In this document: positions 26,948 to 35,339 of the stretch, piece after piece
Layout of the letters: every line of letters starts with the position of its first letter
How positions within the stretch are numbered: the first letter of the stretch is position 1
Assembly: GCF_002632585.1 (NCBI RefSeq)
Contig: NZ_NIBV01000001.1
Coordinates: 996,897-1,060,896, forward strand
Direction of reading: 5' to 3'
Source of the DNA: Xenorhabdus szentirmaii DSM 16338
GTDB lineage: Bacteria; Pseudomonadota; Gammaproteobacteria; Enterobacterales; Enterobacteriaceae
Length of the DNA stretch: 64,000 nucleotides
Notes under the pieces: generated by a model
What the model was told of the DNA's origin: nothing
Seen by the model: only the letters and a program-made list of their open reading frames with translations
The model's database searches: none
Program-made: the position numbers and the translations under genes

Positions 26948-28162
26948 ATGAAATTAACAGCCCGTCAAGTAGATACTTGTAAGTCGAAGGAAAAAGACTA
27001 TAAGTTGTCTGATGGCGGTGGTTTGTATCTGTTGGTTAAGCAAAGTGGTTCAAAATATTGGCGATTGAAGTACCGAATTAATCATAAAGAAAAGCTACTT
27101 GCGTTGGGTGTTTATCCCGATACTTCTTTGGCTGAGGCAAGAAAGAAACGTGAGGAAGCCAAGAAACTGATTGCAGAGGGACAAGACCCAAATATTGATA
27201 AAAAGCAAAAGAAATTAGCCAGCCAACACAAACTAAATAATACATTCGAAGCTATCACGAGAGAATGGCATAAATCTAAGGCTGACAGATGGTCATTGCG
27301 TTATCGTGATGAAATTATTGATACCTTTGAAAAGGATATTTTCCCTCATATTGGTTATCGCCCCATATCAGAAATAAAACCTTTGGAATTACTTGAAGTA
27401 CTGAAAAAACTGGAAGCCAGAGGTGCATTAGAGAAAACACGGAAGGTTCGGCAGCGTTGTGGGGAAGTTTTCAAGTATGCAATTATCACAGGCCGAGCTG
27501 AATATAACCCTGCCCCCGATCTAGCCAGCGCTTTGGCTGTACCTAAAAAACAGCATTACCCTTTTCTAACAGAGCAGGAATTACCTTTTTTTCTAAAAGA
27601 TTTGTCTGCTTATACAGGCAGTGTCATAACAAAAACAGCCGCTCGGATCATTTTACTTACAGGTGTTAGAACGAAAGAGTTACGTTATGCAAAATGGGAA
27701 TATATTGACCTTGATAATGCTATCTGGGAAATTCCTGCACATATTATGAAAATGAGGCGACCGCATATTGTGCCTTTATCTGATCAATGTGTTGATTTAT
27801 TTAAATCATTGAGATTAATAACGGGTGATTATCCGTGGGTCTTTATTGGTAGAAGTGATCGCAGTAAACCAATATGCAAAGAAAGCATTAGCCATGTAAT
27901 AGAACTTTTGGGATATAAAGGCAGGGCAACAGGGCACGGGTTTCGCCATACCATGAGTACTATTCTGCATGAACAAGGTTATAACACTGTATGGATTGAA
28001 ATGCAGCTTGCCCATGTTGATAAAAACAGCATCCGGGGCACTTACAATCACGCCCAATATCTGGAAGGACGTAGGGAAATGATGCAATGGTATGCGGATT
28101 ATATGGAGATACTGGAACGAAGTGAAAATGTCCTAATCGGAAAATTTGGCAAAAGGGCGTAA
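26948..28162 (+). CDS. Tyrosine-type integrase, selC-specific (P4 type)
   Basis: A 404-residue site-specific recombinase of the P4/phiR73 group. It begins with the typical MKLTARQVDTCKSKEKDYKL DNA-arm-binding domain. The catalytic residues are Arg241 (LLTGVRTKEL), His330 and Arg333 (GHGFRH), His356 (LAHVDKN) and the nucleophile Tyr366 (RGTYNHA). It lies directly beside selC and faces away from it, as in other selC islands, and would catalyse integration and excision between attL and attR. The ATG at 26948 matches the family start. The frame is open to 26921. It looks intact. Confidence 0.95.
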   Translation: MKLTARQVDTCKSKEKDYKLSDGGGLYLLVKQSGSKYWRLKYRINHKEKLLALGVYPDTSLAEARKKREEAKKLIAEGQDPNIDKKQKKLASQHKLNNTFEAITREWHKSKADRWSLRYRDEIIDTFEKDIFPHIGYRPISEIKPLELLEVLKKLEARGALEKTRKVRQRCGEVFKYAIITGRAEYNPAPDLASALAVPKKQHYPFLTEQELPFFLKDLSAYTGSVITKTAARIILLTGVRTKELRYAKWEYIDLDNAIWEIPAHIMKMRRPHIVPLSDQCVDLFKSLRLITGDYPWVFIGRSDRSKPICKESISHVIELLGYKGRATGHGFRHTMSTILHEQGYNTVWIEMQLAHVDKNSIRGTYNHAQYLEGRREMMQWYADYMEILERSENVLIGKFGKRA

Positions 28163-28184
28163 AAGGACGATTGTTTTTGCTCCG

Positions 28185-28266
28185 TGTTGGCAGTGCCAAC
28201 AGAGCTATTTTTCATACAATATATATACGTGTGGTGTTTTTTTAGGCTTTGTTGGCAGTGCCAACA
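28185..28266. promoter_or_regulatory. Two identical 17-bp palindromes upstream of alpA
   Basis: TGTTGGCAGTGCCAACA occurs at 28185-28201 and again at 28250-28266, centres 65 bp apart. They lie between the integrase stop and alpA. They look like a pair of operators for an island-encoded regulator. A role as terminator stems is less likely because no T-run follows. Confidence 0.6.
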
Positions 28267-28444
28267 GTGACTAATTTTCATTCAAAATACAATTTGGGAG
28301 ATGATACTTTCTATAAAACGATAAATCTTACAAATGGAAAAAACAATTAACGCTGTTCATTTAATCTTGCTTTTTAAATAATTCGCCTGTCATCCAATAA
28401 CGTCCACGATGAGCGCTCAAGGACTCGGTAACAGGAGAAAAAAT

Positions 28445-28651
28445 ATGACAATGACAGCACCGAAAGAAAATCTTATTCGTTTGCCGGAAGTTCAGCGCAG
28501 AACGGGTTATAGCAAGGCGTGGATTTACAAATTGATCAGCGATGGAGAATTCCCGAAACAAATTAAACTCGGCTCTCGTTCTATCGCATTTATTGAATCA
28601 GAAATTGATAACTGGATAGCGCAGCGGATCGCAGGATCACGAGCGGCATAA
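28445..28651 (+). CDS. alpA: AlpA-family regulator
   Basis: A 68-residue DNA-binding protein with the MerR-like AlpA fold: LIRLPEVQRRTGYSKAWIYKL, then GEFPKQIKLGSRSIAF and a C-terminal DNWIAQRI. AlpA proteins activate the integrase or excision functions of P4-like elements. The ATG at 28445 has GGAGA upstream (28432). The frame is open to 28409. It lies between the integrase and the primase, the usual order in P4-like islands. Confidence 0.92.
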   Translation: MTMTAPKENLIRLPEVQRRTGYSKAWIYKLISDGEFPKQIKLGSRSIAFIESEIDNWIAQRIAGSRAA

Positions 28652-28756
28652 CACCTAAAAGAACATGACATAAGACACGTAATATAAAAAAACAACGCCC
28701 CAGAGTGCGCGAACACAACCGGGGCGTCTGACCAACAACCGTTATTAGGAGTAACG

Positions 28757-31198
28757 ATGATGGCTGATACACAGCATACCCAAACTCACCCTAAATTTAC
28801 ACTTTCAGATAAGACCGCTCGTCAAAAACCGCTCGACCTGATCCAATCTGTGAAAAAATCTGCCATGTATCATTGGGAAAATCTGCTGCCTGCTTGTGGC
28901 ATCAATATCCCGGCAAAAGACAAACATGGTGCCTGCCCGATCTGCGGCGGCACTGACCGTTTTCACTTTATTGATGATCACCATCATGGTAACTGGCATT
29001 GCCGCCAGTGTGATACCCCAAACTATGGTGATGGGCTGGATTTGGTGGCAAGAACCAAAGGAATTTCTATTACTGAGGCGGCGAAAATTGTGGCTGGCGT
29101 GCTGGCATTACCTTTGCCCGAATCCAAGCCCGCCAGAAAAAACAACTGTGCGACACAGCTGATTGCCGACAAGGTAGCAACATTGATGGCGCAGAGTATC
29201 GCCGGAGAATCGCCTTATCTGGCTGCAAAGGGGCTTCAGTACCCTAACCAGAGATTGTTGAAAGATGGCTCTTTATTGCTGCCATTGACAACACTGGACA
29301 AAAAAGTCACCGGTGCACGGCTTATCAGGCCGGATGGAAAAAGAAAACACCTGTTTGGTACTCAAAAGAAAGGCGCATTTATCGCCCTGTCTGAGCCGGG
29401 CGAACATCCCGACACAGTCATCATTACCGAGGGTTACGCTACTGCACTGACGGTCAGCCAGTTATATAATGGCCTGATTCTGGCGGCACTGGATGAGGGA
29501 AATTTATGCCCAGTGGCAAAAGCCGTTCGGGAGTACTGGCCGGACACAAAAATCATTATTGCCGCAGATAATGACTGGCACGAACCGGGCGAACGGGATA
29601 AAAACGGCAAACCCAAAAAGAATGTTGGTAAGATCTCGGCAGAAAAAGCAGCCCTTACGGTTAATGGTTGGGTGGCGTTACCACCGGATACGGTTAAAGC
29701 TGATTGGGATGACTACCGCCAACAACACGGTGTAGAAACGGCAAAGCTGGCTTTTGTTCAGGGGCTTTATCAACCGACACAAACGCAACAAAAAGCTGCG
29801 ATTCAGCCCAATGATGTCGAATCGTCAAAACTGACCTTATGTCAGATGGGAGCCAGTCAGCGCGGAGAAGTGTTACTGGCACGTTATGACGGCGATTTGG
29901 CTCTGGATGGCGCGTCGGAAGCCGTACATCACTATGATGGTGTTATCTGGCGTCCGGTCAGCAACCGCGATTTACAGCGGGATATGGTGGCGGCCTTTAT
30001 GGAAGAGAAAATGCCGTACTCGCCGCATGGCATTAGTGCTGCCGTGGATGCCCTGAAATTACAACTTCCCATGATGAACGCACCAGAACGCCATTTAATC
30101 GGGTTCCGTAATGGCGTGTTTGATCTGAAAATCGGCCAGTTCCGACCGCATCACAAACATGACTGGCTATTGCTTGCGAATGACGTTGAATTCAATTCCC
30201 CCGTTTCGGGGGAAACCCTGCAAAGCCATTCCCCCCGATTCTGGCATTGGCTCAGCCGAGCAACGGCACACTGTGAAAATAAAGCAGAAAGAGTGCTGGC
30301 CGCGCTGTTTATGGTGCTGGCAAACCGTTATGACTGGCAGTTATTTCTGGAAGTCACAGGCGCTGGAGGCAGTGGCAAAAGCATCTTTGCTGAAATCTGC
30401 GCGATGCTGGCAGGCAAAGGCAATACCGTTTCTGCCAGTATGGCCGCACTGGAAAACCCGCGGGATAGGGCGCTGATTGTTGGGTATTCGTTGATTATTC
30501 TGCCCGACCAGACGCGCTATGTGGGCGATGGTTCCGGCATCAAGGCGATTACAGGTGGGGATGAAGTCGCCGTTGACCCGAAGCACAAACAGCCTTATTC
30601 AACCCGAATTCCTGCTGTGGTGCTGGCGGTGAACAATAACGCCATGAGTTTCAGTGATCGCAGTGGCGGGGTGTCGCGGCGCCGGGTGATTTTCAACTTT
30701 TCCGAAGTCGTGCCTGAAAACGAACGTGATCCGCTTCTGCGGGATAAAATCGCGGCAGAACTGCCTGTCATTATCCGGCAATTGCTTCATTGGTTTACTG
30801 ATCCACAAACTGCAAGACATTTACTGGCAGAGCAACAAAAATCCGAAGAGGCTTTGGATATCAAACGCGGTACAGATCCGCTGGTCGATTTTTGCGGCTA
30901 TCTGGTGGCTTCCCATGAAGCTGATGGTTTGTTAATCGGCAATGCGGAAATCGTGCCATTTAATCCCCGTAAATACCTCTATCACGCCTACCTTGCCTAT
31001 ATGAAAGGCAACAACCTGAACAAACCGGTTTCTGTGACCCGATTCGGTATGGATATGCCCGGCGCACTGGCTGAATACAACCAGCATTACCTGCGTAAGA
31101 AAAGTAAACAGGGCATTCGCAGCAATCTGAACCTGAATATCGACACGGCTATCGAATGGATGCCTCAATTGGTAAGGGATAGCCTGCCAGAAGAATAA
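28757..31198 (+). CDS. P4 alpha-type primase/helicase
   Basis: An 813-residue replication protein of satellite-phage type. It has a zinc finger (Cys60, Cys63, Cys82, Cys85), then a Toprim primase domain (TEGYATALT around Glu225, AADNDWHE around Asp271). A D5/superfamily-3 helicase domain follows, with Walker A TGAGGSGKS at 534-542. In phage P4 the alpha protein combines primase, helicase and origin binding to GGTGAACAG iterons. Such iterons lie just downstream here. AGGAG precedes the ATG. The gene appears intact, so the island may still replicate when excised. Confidence 0.92.
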   Translation: MMADTQHTQTHPKFTLSDKTARQKPLDLIQSVKKSAMYHWENLLPACGINIPAKDKHGACPICGGTDRFHFIDDHHHGNWHCRQCDTPNYGDGLDLVARTKGISITEAAKIVAGVLALPLPESKPARKNNCATQLIADKVATLMAQSIAGESPYLAAKGLQYPNQRLLKDGSLLLPLTTLDKKVTGARLIRPDGKRKHLFGTQKKGAFIALSEPGEHPDTVIITEGYATALTVSQLYNGLILAALDEGNLCPVAKAVREYWPDTKIIIAADNDWHEPGERDKNGKPKKNVGKISAEKAALTVNGWVALPPDTVKADWDDYRQQHGVETAKLAFVQGLYQPTQTQQKAAIQPNDVESSKLTLCQMGASQRGEVLLARYDGDLALDGASEAVHHYDGVIWRPVSNRDLQRDMVAAFMEEKMPYSPHGISAAVDALKLQLPMMNAPERHLIGFRNGVFDLKIGQFRPHHKHDWLLLANDVEFNSPVSGETLQSHSPRFWHWLSRATAHCENKAERVLAALFMVLANRYDWQLFLEVTGAGGSGKSIFAEICAMLAGKGNTVSASMAALENPRDRALIVGYSLIILPDQTRYVGDGSGIKAITGGDEVAVDPKHKQPYSTRIPAVVLAVNNNAMSFSDRSGGVSRRRVIFNFSEVVPENERDPLLRDKIAAELPVIIRQLLHWFTDPQTARHLLAEQQKSEEALDIKRGTDPLVDFCGYLVASHEADGLLIGNAEIVPFNPRKYLYHAYLAYMKGNNLNKPVSVTRFGMDMPGALAEYNQHYLRKKSKQGIRSNLNLNIDTAIEWMPQLVRDSLPEE

Positions 31199-31240
31199 TT
31201 TTTTTCACCCTAATAAGATTTTCTGAAAAATATAGAAAAG

Positions 31241-31461
31241 TGTTCACCCCTGTTCACTCTGTAATTTAAACCATATATATCAATATATTGAAGGGTGAAC
31301 AGTTATTTTTAAACTGTTCACAAGTCTTCACCCCTGTTCACCTTTTTCAGATTTAAGGGTGAAGGGTTAGGTGAAGAGGGGTGATGAGTTGGATTTCAAG
31401 TCATCACCCTTTAACACTATGAATATAAATAAAAATATTTAGAGGTGAACAGGGTGAACAG
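31241..31461. other. P4-type origin: GGTGAACAG iterons
   Basis: GGTGAACAG or its complement occurs exactly at 31294-31302, 31334-31342, 31444-31452 and 31453-31461. Near matches lie at 31241, 31251 and 31314, and shorter GGTGAA units lie between them. This is the known binding sequence of the P4 alpha protein in its ori and crr regions. The position just after the alpha-like gene supports the origin assignment. Confidence 0.75.
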
Positions 31462-31523
31462 TTTTATCCCTAATTCTTTAATAGGGAGGGGGGTTAAATA
31501 AAAATGGTTTTTCTGGCGGGTAT

Positions 31524-31612
31524 GGTGTTTTAAGGATCTCTGATTTATCTGGTTAATGTATTAGCCAGATAAATCAGAGAAGACAAGCGCAGCGCGTCAG
31601 TAAAACACTATA
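31524..31612. repeat. Long inverted repeat after the origin region
   Basis: A near-perfect palindrome (arms of ~21 bp, 31537-31580, centre near 31558) is nested in an outer pair (tggtgtttta near 31524 with taaaacacta near 31602). It could terminate transcription from both sides or form part of the replication region. Confidence 0.6.
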
Positions 31613-31624
31613 GAAGAAAATACT

Positions 31625-31894
31625 TCATTCCATGACAAGAAAACCTTTCTGGCTGGTAATCAGTTTTGCACCACAGGCCGTGCTCATGCCTTCCAATGCA
31701 ATCTGTTTACCCTTATATTTTAAAGATGTACTCCCTTCGACTATCGGGAATGTGTCCTCACATTTCGGGCAAACAACTAAATCACCTTTTCCGGCAACCG
31801 GAATCCCCTGATAGATATAACCCTCAATCGCAGTGATGACTTTACCACCATGATCGGTTTTATCGTTTAACCGGATAACGGCTTTATTTGGCAT
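31625..31894 (-). CDS. PAAR-domain protein (T6SS spike tip)
   Basis: An 89-residue protein of the PAAR family that caps the VgrG trimer at the tip of the type VI secretion spike. It shows the repeated PAAR pattern (AVIRLNDKTDHGGKVI, then VAGKGDLVVCPKC, then GMSTACGAKLI) with His15 and three Cys that may bind the structural metal. AGGAGG lies 8 bases before the ATG. It is the last gene of the island's T6SS module, on the same strand as vgrG. A free PAAR with no toxin domain suggests that cargo is carried by the neighbouring effector. Confidence 0.88.
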   Translation of the reverse strand: MPNKAVIRLNDKTDHGGKVITAIEGYIYQGIPVAGKGDLVVCPKCEDTFPIVEGSTSLKYKGKQIALEGMSTACGAKLITSQKGFLVME

Positions 31895-31915
31895 ATTTAT
31901 TCCCTCCTTAATCGG

Positions 31916-32683
31916 CTAAATTTCTATGTTATTGGAAAATATTTTCAAATAATCTTTAACTGCTTTTTCTATTTTTATGACAGATGAATCGGTATCAGAA
32001 TAGTATTGATTAAACAATTTTTTATTTAAATGAGGCAAGAAAATATCCTGATCAAATTGATGGCCTAATAAAAACATTATCAGGGTTAAAAAGGCTGATT
32101 CATTAGCATTTCCCATGCCATACTGACCCGATTTCTCAACACCGAATTGGATAAGTTTTTTGACATCATTCTGTTTGATATATTGGTATTTTTGTGGGTA
32201 AAGGGAATTTAAAAGTGCATCCACGTTACTTTCATAGGTATTCCATTGAACGTTTAAACCTTCAATATTGATATTTTGTAATTTAGACACACTGGTTTTA
32301 AGGTATTCATCCTGTTCGCCCTGTATTTCATTAAAATATCGAGTAACCTCATGATAAAGTAGCGTTGTGATTTCTAATTGACCAAGCTGGGTGTGATTAT
32401 CAAGGATTGTCTTTATCCATGTATATTGCGGATCAGTCTGAAATTCCGTCCCAAATAAAATATACATATCAATATAAAACTGCACGGGACCGCGTTGATC
32501 AAAACCATCGTTTTTTGCTTTTTCTACGGCGTCTGTCAGTGCGGTTCTTAATCCCTCTTTACCTAATTTTATTTCAATATGGGGATAAGATTCATTACAA
32601 TTCACTAACAATTCATCAAGATATGCATTGAATGCATGGATTTTTAGTTTATTGTACTGCTCTTCATTAAATTCTATAGGCAT
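31916..32683 (-). CDS. T6SS-module protein of unknown function
   Basis: A 255-residue, mostly helical soluble protein without signal peptide or membrane segment. A middle segment reads DQRGPVQFYIDMYILFGTEFQ and a later one SAFLTLIMFLLGH. No family is recognised with confidence. It lies between the membrane-anchored candidate immunity gene and PAAR, so it may be a chaperone for spike loading, a second immunity protein or an accessory factor. The ATG at 32683 is chosen for GGAG 11 bases upstream. An ATG seven codons earlier lacks a ribosome binding site. Confidence 0.7.
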   Translation of the reverse strand: MPIEFNEEQYNKLKIHAFNAYLDELLVNCNESYPHIEIKLGKEGLRTALTDAVEKAKNDGFDQRGPVQFYIDMYILFGTEFQTDPQYTWIKTILDNHTQLGQLEITTLLYHEVTRYFNEIQGEQDEYLKTSVSKLQNINIEGLNVQWNTYESNVDALLNSLYPQKYQYIKQNDVKKLIQFGVEKSGQYGMGNANESAFLTLIMFLLGHQFDQDIFLPHLNKKLFNQYYSDTDSSVIKIEKAVKDYLKIFSNNIEI

Positions 32684-32780
32684 ATTTATGATATCTCCGA
32701 TCATAATGGCTAAAGCTATAGTCGCTGGTGAAATTTATTCGTTATGCTATTTTAAATCCAGCAACTATAGTTTCTATTTT

Positions 32781-33416
32781 TTACTTGTATGAATCGATCT
32801 TACCTTCAAGGTAATCACGGTAGGTCATGATGTCATCGTTTTCCTTATGCCATTCATTTTCTTTGTAAACAAATCCATAATGGTCATATACATAATCATT
32901 TTCATATAATCTTCTCATCATTAATAATTCATATCTTTTTTCTTTATAAAGAAATTTAACCAAAAAGAAGTCCAGTACTGGCTTCAATGATTTTTCATCA
33001 AATTTCGTGTATATATACTCATAACTCATTTTATCTTTCATTAAATTTAAAAATTTTATCGTTTCCATATTTTTTAATGCATTAAGTTCAGGGAATGTGT
33101 TTGAATTGTCAATTTTGTCCTGTAATTTCATGGTTATTCCCAAAGCTCCCCATGTATCTAGATTTTCGAGAGGGATAAATTTTTTATTAATCAAATATGT
33201 GCCATGAACTTTGATGTACTGTGGAGAGTTTAGCCATTCACTGGCATCAAACCAAATTCTTTTAGACGGAAATTCAGCTGAATTTTCATCATATGAAGCT
33301 ACCCTGACATACATTTGATATTTTTTCATATACATATAATAACCACCTAAGAAAAGTAAAATAAAAATCATCAGGATACAAATTTTAGCAATACGTTTTT
33401 TTTTAAGTAAATTCAT
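32781..33416 (-). CDS. Membrane-anchored candidate immunity protein
   Basis: A 211-residue protein with a positively charged N-terminus (MNLLKKKRIAK) and one transmembrane helix (residues ~9-28). The rest is predicted to lie in the periplasm. Its ATG overlaps the stop codon of the candidate effector gene by four bases (ATGA), so the two are translated together. This is the typical arrangement of a T6SS effector with its immunity protein. A periplasmic domain would fit an effector acting in the periplasm. The family is not recognised, and the role rests on position and topology only. The sequence is AT-rich. Confidence 0.65.
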   Translation of the reverse strand: MNLLKKKRIAKICILMIFILLFLGGYYMYMKKYQMYVRVASYDENSAEFPSKRIWFDASEWLNSPQYIKVHGTYLINKKFIPLENLDTWGALGITMKLQDKIDNSNTFPELNALKNMETIKFLNLMKDKMSYEYIYTKFDEKSLKPVLDFFLVKFLYKEKRYELLMMRRLYENDYVYDHYGFVYKENEWHKENDDIMTYRDYLEGKIDSYK

Positions 33417-34842
33417 AAAATCCACTCTATTGGTTTATAATTTTGTAGACCTTTTTTTAATCCGTGTGGTGTATCACCTGTACCTGGTAATATCCAAGAA
33501 CCATTTGGTGCTATAGGACCACCACCATTGTCTTCGTTATAATCTCTTACCTTTACACCCTCATTACGTTTTTTCATTATCTCATAATCTTTGGGTTTTT
33601 CTGGAGGCTTGGCGTTTTTATTCCCTTTACTTACTTCATACTTATAAGCCTTGCAATCTGCCTCATATTTATCAATTACTTTACTATATTCTTTAGTCTC
33701 CTTATCCGTTCCATATATTCCTATATAAGAGGAACGTTTCTCAAATGCCTTGACCTCAACATCCCAGGCATTCGCCATTCGCTGTGCTGGGCTTTTATCC
33801 TGTCCTACATCCGGTATTCCGGTAAAATCACCAGGCCATCCGTTATCAACTGAAATCCCTGCCCGGCAAGCATAAGTTGTTATTTTAGCATCAAAATCAA
33901 ATATGGACTCATACACCTTTTCAATCTCTTCTGGCCCAAACTTTCCACCTTCCACATCCTTTCCTTTATAATGAAAAGTGGCATAATCAATAATGCCATG
34001 GCAGAAAAACGACATCTCTTTAATCAGTCTTTTCTTTTCTTTCCTCTGATTAAGAAAATTGATAAGTCCTTGCTTGTTTTTTACATAAACAATACGTCCG
34101 CCTAACCCTGTAGTGTATTCGTTAATCCTTTTAATATCTTTTTTGGTATATCCCTGTTCAAATACCACCATAATACGTTGCACTGCGTGATCGCCCTCAC
34201 TGGCTTTAGGAAAAAGCTGCAACTGATGTAATCCACAATTAATAAAACGGTATTGATTTCCCGGTGATTCTGTAAATAATTGCCAATCTTTTTCACTATC
34301 AAAAATATCTGGCAATGTTGTAATTGTTCTCTTCGCTGAACCAAAGCTAGCTTCCCCAGGTTCTGTTCTCGCCCCTACCACGGTAATATAATCATAACCG
34401 CTGATATACGGTTCCTCGGTGGTGGGTTCACCCGTATTGGTGAGCAGGCTGATTTTTCTTTCTTCCAGTTCCTTCAGTGAACCAAAACTGCCACGTCTTC
34501 TTTCATAGCTTTTCGCCAGCTTGCCAACCAGTACGGCCACTTCTTCGGGTTGTTGGGTTATAATACGATCGGTTTTGCCTTCACCATTCGTTTTACCAAA
34601 TCCTCTTGCGGGGATAGATATATAGGCATAAGGCACGTTACTGATGTTAACCTGATTATCAATCGACAATAATTTTAGCTGATGACTGAATTTCTGATTG
34701 CATTTCACGCCCACATCCCCCACTTTTCCCGCACAGTTAGGAACACTGGTCGGGTGAGGGATTTTACTTTTTCCCTTTTCAATTTTTTGGGCTATGTCAT
34801 TTTTCAAATCGGATATGAGGTAAGGCTGTTTTTTTCCTTCAT
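33413..34842 (-). CDS. Candidate T6SS effector with caspase-like domain; frameshift at start
   Basis: The main open frame (464 codons from a TTG at 34807) has a region at about 195-320 with a beta-alpha pattern and a His/Cys pair typical of caspase-like (clan CD) peptidases. These are EMSFFCHG (His270, TTG-start numbering) and ITTYACRAG (Cys314). The TTG has no ribosome binding site. An ATG at 34842 overlaps the DUF4123 stop as ATGA and has AAGGA upstream, but its frame ends after 12 codons. It joins the main frame by one added A in the A-run at 34829-34835, giving a continuous N-terminus MKEKKQPYLISDLKNDIA. The N-terminal part (IPHPTSVPNCAGKVGDVGVKCN) is probably the loading region. The gene lies between an adaptor and a candidate immunity gene. 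Confidence 0.7.
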
Positions 34843-35339
34843 GATGAAATTCCTTTTACAATATAGGCGTTATTATTAAGCTGATACCGCCATTCTTCAA
34901 TATTCTGCGTGAACTGAGTCAACTGTTCCGGCGTAAAAAGGTGTGGAATTTGATGAAGAACGCGGGGATCGTAAAAACGTAATAATGCGGTTTTCCCTGT
35001 CTTTAACCGGATATTTAAATAGGGTTCGAGATGACGGGTCAGTTTGTCCAGTGACTGTGTAGTATACAGCCAGGAAACAGCCGGTGCAGCGCTTTCCAGC
35101 CGCAGGAATTTTGCTTCCCATGCCTGAGCCTGACACATATCAAACAGCCACGGCCCGGCAAAGGCGATCTCCGCATCCGGGAATTGCCGGAACAGCGGAT
35201 TATTCTGTCCTGCGATATACGTCAGTTCTTCATCAAAATGGCGCTCGTACTGTAAACCATCCACTAAGGCGTATAATTTCATCTCTGGATAGGTTTCCCG
35301 GTATTTTTCCCATTTTTCCTTTAACGTGATTGTCATCAT
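34839..35339 (-). CDS. DUF4123 T6SS effector adaptor
   Basis: A 166-residue cytosolic DUF4123 protein. It has the family pattern YALVDGLQYER, then FAGPWLFDM and LLRFYDPRVLHQIPHLF. DUF4123 proteins (Tap/TEC) load one specific effector onto its VgrG. The ATG at 35339 overlaps the vgrG stop as ATGA, and its own stop overlaps the next start in the same way. This marks a vgrG-adaptor-effector unit. It supports the neighbouring downstream gene as the cargo. Confidence 0.9.
   Translation of the reverse strand: MMTITLKEKWEKYRETYPEMKLYALVDGLQYERHFDEELTYIAGQNNPLFRQFPDAEIAFAGPWLFDMCQAQAWEAKFLRLESAAPAVSWLYTTQSLDKLTRHLEPYLNIRLKTGKTALLRFYDPRVLHQIPHLFTPEQLTQFTQNIEEWRYQLNNNAYIVKGISS

Noticed and set aside
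34897..35136. A second small frame inside the DUF4123 gene
   Set aside because: It is a shadow of the adaptor gene in another frame with no start signal.
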